Shown here one piece after another: positions 26,170 to 35,112 of a DNA stretch of 36,085 nt. Position 1 is the stretch's first letter, and every line of letters starts with the position of its first letter. Source of the DNA: Bacteroidota bacterium (GTDB lineage: Bacteria > Bacteroidota > Bacteroidia > Cytophagales > Cyclobacteriaceae). The stretch spans positions 1 to 36,085 of the forward strand of contig JAQCLE010000030.1 in the NCBI GenBank assembly GCA_027592755.1, in the 5' to 3' direction. Below the pieces are notes generated by a model that made no database searches, was not told the DNA's origin, and worked only from the letters and a program-made list of their open reading frames with translations. The translations under genes were made by a program, and so were the position numbers.

Positions 26170-27844
26170 GGGCTTCTTTTCCTGCTTCCGCCACAGTCCT
26201 TTTTCGTGACATATAAGTATAAAGGGATGGGATGACATACAGCGTCAAGACAAGTGAAAACAACAATCCGCCTATGATGACGACACCCAGTGGCGTTCGA
26301 CTTTGAGACGCAGCACCAATTGATAATGCGATGGGTAGCGCACCCAATACTGTTGCCAGGCTGGTCATTAAAATAGGTCGGAACCGCTGTGTAGCAGCAT
26401 CCAGAACAGCATCCATGGTCTTCAGCCCCTGATCCTTACGTTGATTGGCAAATTCGACAATCAGGATGCCATTTTTGGTAACTATCCCGATCAATACAAT
26501 GATTCCAATCTGGCTGAAGATATTAAAAGTGTGTCCCAATATCCACAATGATAAAACAGCTCCTGCAATTGCCAATGGAACAGTTAACATGATCACAAGA
26601 GGATCAATAAAGCTTTCAAATTGTGCAGATAAGACTAAATAAATCAGAACCAGCGCAAAAACAAATGCGAAAAGTAAGCTGTTTGAACTTTCCTCGAACT
26701 CTTTAGATGTGCCGTCGAGTGCCGTTGCAAAACTTTCATCCAGTACTTCAGTGCCAATTTTTCTCATTTCCTCAATACCGGTACCCAACGCAACCCCATC
26801 AGCCAAATCTGCCGAAACGGTAGCTGATGCATAACGGTTAAACCTATAAAGTTGAGGAGGATTGCTCCGATTTGTCATGTTCACAAGATTGTCGAGCTGG
26901 ATAAGGTCACCACTGCTATTTCTAACAAAAAGGGAACTCAAATCAATTGGTTCATCCCTATCCAATCGAAAGGCTTGTCCAATTACCTGGTACTGTTTGC
27001 CATCCCGTATTAAATATCCAAACCGTTGTCCACTGTAGAATAATTGCAATGTCTGAGCTATGTCCCTTACGCTTACACCCAACGCTCTTGCCCTGTCACG
27101 ATCTATATTGATAACAAGCTCTGGTTTATTGAATTTCAGGTTAAGATCAATGACACTAAAGGCTGGATTGCTCTCAGCCTTTTCCATGAAAACCGGTATC
27201 GCTTCTCTGAGTTTCTCAAAACCAGGAGCCTGTATTACAAATTTCACCGGGAGTCCCGATCTGCGTCCCCCAATCGTAGGATCCTGAATAATATATGAAC
27301 GGGCAAAATTAAATTGCCGAAGTACCGTATTCACTTCATTGACCAGTTGCTGTTGAGTCTTTTGGCGCAATTTATGGTGCTTGAGACGAACTCTTATAAA
27401 TCCCGAATTTGCAGCACCCGAAGACCCAAAACCAGGTGATGTAAAGGAAATAATCGCATCCTTTTCCGAAAGTGTATCAACGACAACGGTAAGGTTTTTC
27501 ATGTACTCATCCATAAGATCATAAGAAGTACCTTCGGGAGCAGTTGTCGAAATTCTGAAACGCCCTTTGTCCTCCAATGGAGCCAATTCGGATGGTATTT
27601 GTTTTCCAACTATGAAAATTATCCCTATAGAAATGATCATTATTATGAGAGCAACCCCTCGGTACCGCATAAACGCCTTCAAAGAGTGCGAATATTTAGC
27701 GATAAGCCATTCGAAAAAAGCTTCAGACTTGACAAACCAGACACTATCAGAGCTCTTTATAACGAAATGGAAGATGATTATCTCATGAAGTGAGATATAA
27801 CTGAGATGTGAAGTTTGAGCAATGTGAGTGGAGATTCCACACAC
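26150..27844 (-). pseudogene. 5'-truncated RND efflux pump (AcrB/MexB type), C-terminal half only
   Basis: The open frame of 564 residues corresponds to the second half of a HAE1-type RND pump, normally about 1030 residues. Homology begins near residue 41 (about position 27724: EAFFEWLIAKYSHSLKAF). It continues through transmembrane helix 7, the second porter loop (QDPTIGGRRSGLPVKFVIQAP, YSGQRFGYLIRDG) and helices 8-12 (VLIGIVTKNGILIVEFA, TLYVIPSLYTYMSRK). The missing half contains helix 4 with the paired aspartates needed for proton relay, so the product cannot pump. The first 40 residues (MCGISTHIAQTSHLSYISLH...) do not resemble an RND protein. No membrane fusion protein gene lies upstream. 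The frame itself has no internal stops. Confidence 0.85.
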
Positions 27845-28069
27845 ATTTATTCACTGTTTGTATATTATTAAATCCAATTCATTTGCAGATGTAACAGCTC
27901 CTGCCTGACATTATCTTTCTCCAATTTACTTATCCAATAAGTATTCTTTAACTTTTGCCACTATAGCAAGAGAGTCTGCCTCGTCGGCAATGCTTCATAT
28001 GATAAAATTTGATAACCAGAAAAGCGTTGAAGATTACAATATTTATTAGCTTAGATATAGAACCAAAAC

Positions 28070-28297
28070 ATGAATAGTATGAAACTCACTCTTTTCATTT
28101 CAGCACTGATCATTTTGGCAACAATAGGATCATCATGTGGTGAAGATACCGGAACTTGTACTACAACTTGCATCTCCAAATCAACAGGTACCAACCTGGG
28201 ATCCGTCTCCTATGAAAATTACACGCGTAAAGAATGCCAGGAAGCATTAGAAAACCGGCAAACAATTCTTACAGATTGTAGCATGGAATGGAATTGA
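28070..28297 (+). CDS. Small Cys-rich lipoprotein, unrecognised
   Basis: This 75-residue predicted lipoprotein has a lipobox around IGSSC (Cys at about 23) and a short mature part with four further cysteines (CTTTC, KECQEA, DCSMEW) that could form two disulfides. The second Met (28079) is an alternative start. No family is recognised. The signal sequence and Cys pattern argue for a real gene. The stretch from 27845 to 28069 before it shows nothing recognisable. Confidence 0.55.
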   Translation: MNSMKLTLFISALIILATIGSSCGEDTGTCTTTCISKSTGTNLGSVSYENYTRKECQEALENRQTILTDCSMEWN

Positions 28298-28358
28298 TTA
28301 CCACAAATCAGTTCAGCTAAAGTTTTGTTCCATTGTTTATAATCTTTTGCAGAAAATA

Positions 28359-28376
28359 CTCCCGAAACTTCGGGAG
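28359..28376. repeat. Short GC-rich hairpin between small lipoprotein genes
   Basis: CTCCCGAA pairs perfectly with TTCGGGAG around a 2-base loop. It has no following T-run, so it is a poor terminator. Its CTCCCGAA core resembles part of the hairpin at 24955-24987 (GCTCCCGAAGCTTC), suggesting a dispersed repeat. Confidence 0.4.
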
Positions 28377-28472
28377 CCTCGGTGCACCAAGACTGGTATA
28401 ACTGTAAATATTGGATCAAAGGTCTTATCTTGGTCAAATAATAAATCCAGAACCATACTAAAACAACCGAAA

Positions 28473-28679
28473 ATGTTAAGATTCAAAAAAATATTTGCTA
28501 TTGCCGTTATCCTGACACTATTCTCAACAGGTATGATCATCTCCTGTGGCCAACAAGGAAGTAAAGAGGAAGAAAAAACCGAGGAGTCCGCTGAACACCC
28601 ATAGGATTCAACCGCAAGTGAGCACCCAACGGATTCAACCGGAGCCGAGCACCCAACGGATTCAACTAAATCTTTGTAG
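28473..28679 (+). pseudogene. Small lipoprotein with 9-residue tandem repeats, interrupted by TAG in the first repeat
   Basis: The ATG at 28473 starts a lipoprotein signal (MLRFKKIFAIAVILTLFSTG, lipobox IISC), followed by an acidic linker (GQQGSKEEEKTEESAEHP) and a TAG at 28602-28604. The same frame continues for 24 more codons to TAG 28677-28679. It consists of nearly three copies of a 27-bp unit coding EHPTDSTxx (28593-28619, 28620-28646, 28647-28667). In the first unit the Thr codon ACG of the other units is replaced by TAG. Either the protein is naturally short (43 residues), or a longer repeat lipoprotein has been cut by nonsense mutation. The role is unknown; similar EHP-rich small lipoproteins are seen in Cytophagales. 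Confidence 0.6.
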
Positions 28680-28762
28680 GTAATCAATACATATAAGAAC
28701 GGCCCGGCATTCATTATCAGGGTCAAGTAAATGCTCTGAGAGCCTCAGAGATCAATTGAACT

Positions 28763-30127
28763 TTACGAAGCATATTCGTTAGTTCGCTTAAATGATAGTG
28801 TCGTTTTAGTGGCCGTTTCCTGACCATTGACTTCCAATAAGGGATACGCAAGGAAGTTAATTGGCCCTGATGCAGGCCCTGGTTCAACCATTAGGTCACG
28901 GCCCCTGCTAAACTCAATCCGGTTGGCCGGATGGTGTCCGAAGTAATAAGTCGCCAGCGCAGAATATTTATTGGCTTCACTGATATCTATTGGCCACCAT
29001 TTGCCTTCGGCATAAAACTCGGCCCAGCAGTGGTAGCCATCAATCCCCCCTTCATCCCTGTCGGATGGAATAGATGCTCCTACAGCAAAACGAGCCGGGA
29101 TATCCAAAGAACGGGCAAGTGACATGAAGAAGGAATGGAATTCCGTACAATTTCCGGTACGCAAATCACAGGCATAATTGGAGTCCCCATTCCCGTAATC
29201 TCCGAACTTCATATAGCGCATGTTGTCAATGATGTAATCGTACAAAGCCCTGGCTTGCATGAGTGGATTTACCTCACGGCCCTGAGTGGCTTCTTTGGCC
29301 ACCGTTTCAAAGCGGCCTCCTACCGGCACCAACGCATCATCTGCGAGAAACCGGTCATCCTCCGGTTCGGAAGCTTCTACAGGTCCCTTTTCAATCCGCT
29401 TCACCCTATACAATACCTCAATTGTTTGGTTGCTTTGTGCGGCATCAGGTTCCAGGTATAGGATAGTATTGTTAAACTCTTCATCCTTAATGAGCTGATA
29501 GTCAACAGGTATGGACATCGACATTACTTCCACCTTCTGGTAGTCGTCAGTAGTAGCTACTGGAATCCACATTTGGGCCTGGCCCTTGATTTCGGGCAGT
29601 TCAACGCGATAGGAGAATTCAAAGGAATCACTTCCTTCAATTACTCCCAGCAAACGTGTAGAAGCTCCTTTTACGGGAACACGATACCAGGTTTTATCTT
29701 CCTGCTGCTTCCAGGCATAGTAAGGTTTACCATTTAATTTATGGACAATGGTTTCGGTTATATTCATGTCCCCGGGTTCGCCGTTCATGAAAAAGTCTAC
29801 ATCATAGACATCACCACCTTCATCGGCAAGGTCAACGCAGGCAAAATATCTTTTAGGACCCAGGTTTGAAAGATATTCTGTATGTACCCGTACCAGTTTC
29901 ATGCGGAAATTACGCCCGGTATCCTTCACATGAAAATATCCGTCTTCATCTTCGGCTGCTTTTTTTTGAATAAAGTCTCTTATTCCAGATTCAATTTCCT
30001 GGATAGAAACCTTTTTGTACGTTTTATTGGGTTCCTGCACATTGACTTCCTTCTTGTTGCTACATGAAGTCAAGGCCACCGATATTGTCGTGACTATAAC
30101 GATGAGATCAAATAATTTTTTTATCAT
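28763..30127 (-). CDS. Transglutaminase-like domain lipoprotein
   Basis: This 454-residue lipoprotein (lipobox ALTSC, Cys22) has a C-terminal transglutaminase-like (papain-fold) domain. The probable catalytic triad is Cys327 (RTGNCTEFHSFFMSLARSL), His366 (GYHCWAEFY) and Asp381 (WWPIDISEA). Residues about 160-250 form a beta-rich domain typical of bacterial transglutaminase-like proteins. The family includes proteases and amidases as well as cross-linking enzymes, so the reaction cannot be named. It is a stand-alone gene, with no operon partner on the same strand nearby. Confidence 0.85.
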   Translation of the reverse strand: MIKKLFDLIVIVTTISVALTSCSNKKEVNVQEPNKTYKKVSIQEIESGIRDFIQKKAAEDEDGYFHVKDTGRNFRMKLVRVHTEYLSNLGPKRYFACVDLADEGGDVYDVDFFMNGEPGDMNITETIVHKLNGKPYYAWKQQEDKTWYRVPVKGASTRLLGVIEGSDSFEFSYRVELPEIKGQAQMWIPVATTDDYQKVEVMSMSIPVDYQLIKDEEFNNTILYLEPDAAQSNQTIEVLYRVKRIEKGPVEASEPEDDRFLADDALVPVGGRFETVAKEATQGREVNPLMQARALYDYIIDNMRYMKFGDYGNGDSNYACDLRTGNCTEFHSFFMSLARSLDIPARFAVGASIPSDRDEGGIDGYHCWAEFYAEGKWWPIDISEANKYSALATYYFGHHPANRIEFSRGRDLMVEPGPASGPINFLAYPLLEVNGQETATKTTLSFKRTNEYAS

Positions 30128-30370
30128 GTCTTAAAGATAAATATCCCGGCAAACTGAAAAAACCATACTGCTCATTGAATAAAATATTTAAGCCCTGAAA
30201 TTATTTAGAATTAGTGCATTATGTTGGTCAATACTTTAGTCAAACTAAATCGGCACTATAAGATACTATTAAATCAAAAAAGTCAATCTTTCCTTTTCTC
30301 ACTCCTGCCTGGCCGTCAAGCAGGAATTTGCCATTTTTAACTGTCCGAATCCTCGGAATCCGAAGCTTGG

Positions 30371-30481
30371 CTATGAAAATTTAATCTTCATGGCAGAAAT
30401 TCCAGCAACAATGCAGGGGATAGCGAAAATGATGAAGTTTGTGGTAATGCTGAAACCAGCGCCCACTAAATAGCCCGCCAC
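30371..30481 (-). pseudogene. C-terminal tail remnant of an MFS transporter
   Basis: The minus strand reads VAGYLVGAGFSITTNFIIF followed by AIPCIVAGISAMKIKFS and TAG (30371-30373). This is the last membrane helix and tail of a major facilitator transporter, of the type found in aromatic-acid:proton symporters. Everything before it is missing. It joins directly, in another frame, to the flavin monooxygenase fragment upstream, so a deletion has fused the two. The rest of the gap to 30128 holds only a short inverted repeat (TCCTGC/GCAGGA at 30303-30325). Confidence 0.6.
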
Positions 30482-30765
30482 GATTGGTCAGTCACATTAA
30501 AGTGATTGGCATAATCAGACCAATAACCAACCGCTTCATCTTTGGTCCAGAAATGATGGTTCTTTCCTTCTCCTACCCAAAAATCCGAAAACATACTGAA
30601 GGTCACCGATGATGTCAGAAGAAGGTTATCATAACCACTCGCAAACACACCGCCAAGTCCATTAGACTGTTCCAGACATAGAACATCGTCAAAGCCTTTC
30701 TCAAGAAGCTCCTTGGTGGCAACAATTCCACCTGGTCCGGCACCAATGACTATGCAGCTAACCAT
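30466..30765 (-). pseudogene. Truncated flavin-containing monooxygenase (N-terminal 95 residues)
   Basis: This is the N-terminus of an FAD-dependent monooxygenase or FMO-like enzyme. The dinucleotide-binding motif VIGAGPGGIVATKELLEKG is followed by a Glu-ended second strand (VLCLEQSNGLGGVF) and DNLLLTSSVTFSMFSDFW, typical of FMO substrate/FAD regions. A full enzyme would be about 400-450 residues. Homology ends at about YANHFNVTDQ, where the frame meets the tail of an MFS transporter. The last few residues (SWRAI) are read from that foreign sequence. The start overlaps the upstream gene by 8 bases, so the two formed an operon. Confidence 0.8.
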
Positions 30766-31285
30766 TCTGTTTTTGTATTACCACCAAATTTGCAGTTTCC
30801 ATTAAAGAAAATAAATCCGGCTCAATAATATCCAATGGTTTCGTTTTTTCTTCAAAAATTTCTTTTAGCTCCGGTGGAATTACTTCGATCAATTCCGCAT
30901 ACAACAATTGCTCTTCGGAAGTTGAACTTCCATTTAACGAAATCCTCGAGTATATCGCCAAACAGGAGTCATCAAGTGTCTTGAAATCATGCATCAACCA
31001 GTCTGGTAATTTGACTTGGAATGATCCTAATATCTCCTTATTGTAATCGATATTAGAGTCAATCAAGGTTTTTCCAATTAATCCTCCTGCAAGTATCTTG
31101 GTATGTGCAGCCAAAACTGAATTGTGATCTGTGTTCAGAAATCTAGCCACGCCTAAAGTCCTGGAATTTCCATTTTCATCCCGAAGATGAACAATCCTAA
31201 TATTATTTTCTTGCTTGATAATTTGACCCTGAATCGGGCCGAATAATGTTTCCATCGTGTGGGTATGTAAGCTTTCAAAGTCCAT
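30758..31285 (-). CDS. Unrecognised protein, weak resemblance to chorismate-lyase-like fold
   Basis: The open frame reaches 31387, but the likely start is the Met at 31285 (MDFESLHTHT) or 31255 (METLFGPIQG). The 35 codons before them are basic and hydrophobic and unlike the rest. The protein is then about 165-175 residues. The pattern REV-like IRIVHLRDENGN, then LGVARFLN and LAGGLIGKTLIDS, loosely resembles UbiC/DUF98 chorismate lyase-like proteins, but catalytic residues cannot be confirmed. It overlaps the FMO fragment by 8 bases. Together with the FMO and the MFS tail, it may be the remains of a small aromatic or secondary-metabolite operon. The function is unknown. Confidence 0.55.
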   Translation of the reverse strand: MDFESLHTHTMETLFGPIQGQIIKQENNIRIVHLRDENGNSRTLGVARFLNTDHNSVLAAHTKILAGGLIGKTLIDSNIDYNKEILGSFQVKLPDWLMHDFKTLDDSCLAIYSRISLNGSSTSEEQLLYAELIEVIPPELKEIFEEKTKPLDIIEPDLFSLMETANLVVIQKQNG

Positions 31286-31655
31286 CAAATATTGGTCTAT
31301 CCCTCCACTGCTTATATAAATTCCAATAACCTTTTTATGGGTTTTAATCAGCTTAAATGTTCTAAAAAAAGCGAAAATACAAAACAACCATCACTGCGAC
31401 TAGTATCTCATCCAATATTAATTGACCTTATTGATGGAGAATTAGCGTGTGGATATTTCAGTTCATTCGTGTTGCCTTATTCGTATTTCAATACTTTGGA
31501 TGGATTAGCTGAAGCAGCTTTTAATTTAAACCTAACTAATTTCCCGCCTTTCAAAGATTTCATTGTTACTAAAAAAACTCAGTTTTATGTCATCTAACCT
31601 TCCACTGATCACTTTTTGTGAATTTTAGGAACTCAACATCCTAAATTCGCGGAAG

Positions 31656-33899
31656 ATGAAAGGAATTGGTAGAATCTTGGTTTGGTTAAATGTTCTTTTC
31701 ATTGGGCAGATGCCACTTTTTGCACAACGGACCGTCAACCAGGAAACCCACACCTACAAAATTTACAAAACTTCAGAAAGCATCATTGTTGATGGTGAAT
31801 TGAATGAGGAAATTTGGTCAACTGCTGACAAGGTAGGTGAATTCTGGTATAGCTTTCCTTACGACGACCGTGCCGTTGAAGCGGAATCCCAGACAGAAGT
31901 CATGATGACTTATGATGATAAGAACATATACATTGCTGCAATTTGTCATGGATCTGGATCCCTTGTTATTCCATCATTGAAGAGGGACAATGCGCAATTT
32001 TTCAATGGTGATATTTTCGGTGTTGTTTTTGACGCCGTAAATGAACGAACCAATGGTGCGATTTTTAGTACTAATCCGGCGGGAGTTCAACATGATATGC
32101 TGGTGGGTGCAAACACCGGAACAAGAGCGAGCCTAAGCCGTTCATCAGGTTTTAATCTTGCCTGGGATAATAAATGGGTGACCAATTCAAAGCGACATCC
32201 GGACAAATGGGTCACTGAAATGGCCATACCTTTCAAGAGTCTGAAATACGGTAATAGTACAACCTGGGGAATAAACTTTACGAGGTCGCAATCCAGCGCC
32301 AACAGCTGGCACTCATGGGCTCCCGTACCTACTCAATTAGTCACGGCAGATCTGGGTTTTACGGGTTTATTGATCTGGGATCAGGAACCCCCGCGAGCTA
32401 AGGGGAACATATCTATCATTCCTTATGTTCTCGGATCCGCCTTTAAGGATTTTGAAGAAGGTGAAAAGTTAGATAAAACAATTGAAATTGGAGGGGATGC
32501 AAAATTTGCGATCAGTTCAAACCTCAGCCTGGATTTGACATTGAATCCCGATTTCTCCCAGGTTGATGTTGATGAGCAGGTAACCAATTTGACAACCGTC
32601 AATATTCGATTCCCTGAAATACGACTGTTTTTCCTTGAAAACACAGATATTTTTAGCGAGTTTGGCATACCCCCGATGCGCCCCTTTTTCAGTCGGAGAA
32701 TTGGCCTTGATGAAGATGCGAATTCTATTCCGATTCAGTTTGGTGGTCGTCTCAGTGGAAATCTGACTAATGACTTGAGGATAGGGCTCATGAACCTGCA
32801 AACCAACGCAACCGATGAATTTTTAGGCCAGAACTATTCAAGTTTTGCCTTCAATCAACGGGTATTTGGCAGAACCATGATCAAAGGATATTTCAACAAC
32901 AGGCAGGCTTACAAAAACAAAGAGTTCTCATCCATCGACTATAACCGGACGCTTGGCGGTGAAGTTGATTATCGCTCACGGGATGGAACTTTGCGAGCCA
33001 ATGCCGGTTATGGAGGCTCATTGAGTGAAGGTATAAACAATAAGAACCGCACCCACCATGCTTATGTATCTTACAATAACAGAAATATTACCCTCTACAC
33101 CAATTACATGAGTGTGGGTGATAACTACATCCCTGATATGGGTTTTATGACTTTATTATACCATTACGATGCCATCACTGAAGAACGCAATCGAATTGGG
33201 TATATACATAATTTCATTACTGCTTCCTATACACATTACCCTGAAAACGAAAAGATTAATAACTATAGCTTTGAGATGAGGGTTAACATTGATCACACGA
33301 CAAGCAGTCGGGATGTGTTTAATGTTAAGGCAACAGGAGGCTACCTGATAAATTTCGCCAATACCAGTTCGGTCCAACTCCTAATTAGCCGCGACTATGC
33401 AGAGCTGTTTTTCCCCTTTGATTTTACCGATAATGAACCCCTTCCGGTAGGTGAATACGATTGGTATGGATTTACTGCTACCTATATTTCAGATTTACGC
33501 AAAACTTTCTTTATTACAGCTGGTGTAGAAGCCGGGGGATTTTACAATGGAGAAAGACAACAATTTGCTCTTGATCTGAATTACCGAAAACAGCCCTGGG
33601 GTAATTTTGCCATACGCTTTGTTCAAAATTATTTGTCATTTCCCCAGCCCTATGGCTCAGAAAAATTGACCCTGCTGGGACCCAAAATGGAGATTAACAT
33701 GTCACGGAATCTGTTTTGGACGACGTTCCTTCAATACAATACTCAAAACGATAATTTCAACATAAACAGCAGGTTTCAATGGCAATTCAAACCCCTCTCA
33801 AATCTCTTCATAGTTTATACTGACAATTATGCCATTGAACAATGGGGACCAAAAAGCCGAGGTATTGTATTGAAATTGAATTACTGGTTAAGCTTGTAG
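31656..33899 (+). CDS. DUF5916 outer-membrane protein with N-terminal CBM9-like domain
   Basis: This 747-residue exported protein has a signal peptide (MKGIGRILVWLNVLFIG...FAQ). Residues about 30-215 form a carbohydrate-binding family 9-like domain (SESIIVDGELNEEIWSTADK, YDDKNIYIAAICHGS, VTEMAIPFKSLKYG). The rest is a DUF5916 region with a beta-barrel pattern (NLTTVNIRFPEIRLFFLENT, MRPFFSRRIGL) ending in a strand with terminal Leu after aromatic residues (LNYWLSL). DUF5916 proteins are widespread in Bacteroidota, but their role is not established; binding or transport of a carbohydrate or other organic ligand is likely. It lies 53 bases before the broken Gfo/Idh/MocA gene. Confidence 0.87.
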   Translation: MKGIGRILVWLNVLFIGQMPLFAQRTVNQETHTYKIYKTSESIIVDGELNEEIWSTADKVGEFWYSFPYDDRAVEAESQTEVMMTYDDKNIYIAAICHGSGSLVIPSLKRDNAQFFNGDIFGVVFDAVNERTNGAIFSTNPAGVQHDMLVGANTGTRASLSRSSGFNLAWDNKWVTNSKRHPDKWVTEMAIPFKSLKYGNSTTWGINFTRSQSSANSWHSWAPVPTQLVTADLGFTGLLIWDQEPPRAKGNISIIPYVLGSAFKDFEEGEKLDKTIEIGGDAKFAISSNLSLDLTLNPDFSQVDVDEQVTNLTTVNIRFPEIRLFFLENTDIFSEFGIPPMRPFFSRRIGLDEDANSIPIQFGGRLSGNLTNDLRIGLMNLQTNATDEFLGQNYSSFAFNQRVFGRTMIKGYFNNRQAYKNKEFSSIDYNRTLGGEVDYRSRDGTLRANAGYGGSLSEGINNKNRTHHAYVSYNNRNITLYTNYMSVGDNYIPDMGFMTLLYHYDAITEERNRIGYIHNFITASYTHYPENEKINNYSFEMRVNIDHTTSSRDVFNVKATGGYLINFANTSSVQLLISRDYAELFFPFDFTDNEPLPVGEYDWYGFTATYISDLRKTFFITAGVEAGGFYNGERQQFALDLNYRKQPWGNFAIRFVQNYLSFPQPYGSEKLTLLGPKMEINMSRNLFWTTFLQYNTQNDNFNINSRFQWQFKPLSNLFIVYTDNYAIEQWGPKSRGIVLKLNYWLSL

Positions 33900-33952
33900 A
33901 ACAAGCCTGAAATTGACATGAAAACGCTTAAAATCATTAAATACAAAACAGG

Positions 33953-35107
33953 ATGTTGAATAAAATTATAATAAGCCTTGCTATCTCACTTGGCAGCTGT
34001 GCAGTACCCGATAAAGTAACAAAGGAAACTGTTAAGGAAGTGACATCACAATCATACGTTTATGAGGGAGAGCAACTGCGTGTTGGTGTTATTGGTCTTG
34101 TGCATGATCATGTGGGTTGGATATTGGGAAGGGAAAAAGTTGGTGACATCGAGATTGTCGGAATTGTAGAGCCCAATCTTGAATTGGCAAACAGGTATTG
34201 TAAAAAGTATGGCTATCCAATCGGGATGGTTTACAGTACTCTCGAGGAAATGGTCGGCGCTGTTCAACCGGAGGCTGTCACTGCCTTCAATATGATTTAC
34301 GACCATTTGTAAGTGGTGGAGTATTGCGCACCAAGGGGGATTCATGTCATGGTTTAAAAACCACTCGCAGCAAACCTGGCACAAGCCGATAAAATGATTG
34401 CCCTTGCAAAAAAGCACAACATTCAGTTGATCACGAATTACGAAACGACCTGGTACGGAAGTAATAGGGAGGCCAATACTATTATTAACGATAAGAAGAT
34501 TGGAGATATTCGAAAGATCATTTTTCGTACGGGACATCAGGGGCCAATTGAAATAGGATGTAGTCAGGAGTTTTTGGAATGGTTGACTGATCCGGTCTTG
34601 AATGGTGGAGGGGCCTTGACCGATTTTGGTTGTTATGGGGCTAATTTGGCCACATGGCTAATGAAGGGTGAGACCCCAACTACTGTTTCATGCATCACGC
34701 AACAAATTAAACCCGATCTTTATCCGAAAGTAGAAGACGAAGCGACAATCATTTTGACATATCCAAAAACGCAGGTAATAATTCAAGCCTCCTGGAATTG
34801 GTCTTTTGGCCGAAAAGAGATGGAGGTTTATAGCAAAACAGGTTACTTAATATGCAAAAATGGGGAAGATATGGTGTTGATGGAAAACGAGGGGAAGAAC
34901 ATAAGTGCAATGAAAGCTGAACCACTACCTAATGGAATTCACGACCCATTTGCTTATTTTACAAAGGTGATAAAAGAGAATTATATTGAAGAGCCTTTTA
35001 GTCCATCCTCTTTAGAAAATAATAAAGTAGTGATGCAAATATTGGAGGCCGCCAAATACGCTCAGGAAACAGGAAGTACCGTGGTCTGGGACAACTATTT
35101 TAATTAA
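33953..35107 (+). pseudogene. Gfo/Idh/MocA-family oxidoreductase lipoprotein with two in-frame TAA stops
   Basis: A single frame of 384 codons from ATG 33953 to 35107 encodes an NAD(P)-dependent sugar oxidoreductase with lipobox LGSC (Cys16). The Rossmann motif VGVIGLVHDHVG is present. Two TAA codons interrupt it: at 34310-34312 (codon 120, DHL*VVEYCAPRG) and 34355-34357 (codon 135, HVMV*KPLAANLAQ). The family consensus puts Glu at both positions (HxE and EKP), so each fits a GAA to TAA change. The catalytic-type Lys after the second stop is intact, as is the C-terminal domain (GGGALTDFGCYGANLATWLM). Decay is therefore recent, or the stops are errors. It is followed 5 bases later by the DUF1080 gene, its natural partner. 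Confidence 0.88.
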
Positions 35108-35112
35108 AAACA

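Noticed and set aside
28337-28726. Minus-strand 129-codon frame with repeated VESVGCS
   Set aside because: It is the antisense reading of the 27-bp repeats of the plus-strand lipoprotein, and has no signal or family features.
31292-31597. Plus-strand 101-codon frame
   Set aside because: It overlaps the 5' end of the minus-strand gene, has no recognisable motif and no plausible partner; it may be a remnant, but nothing supports it.
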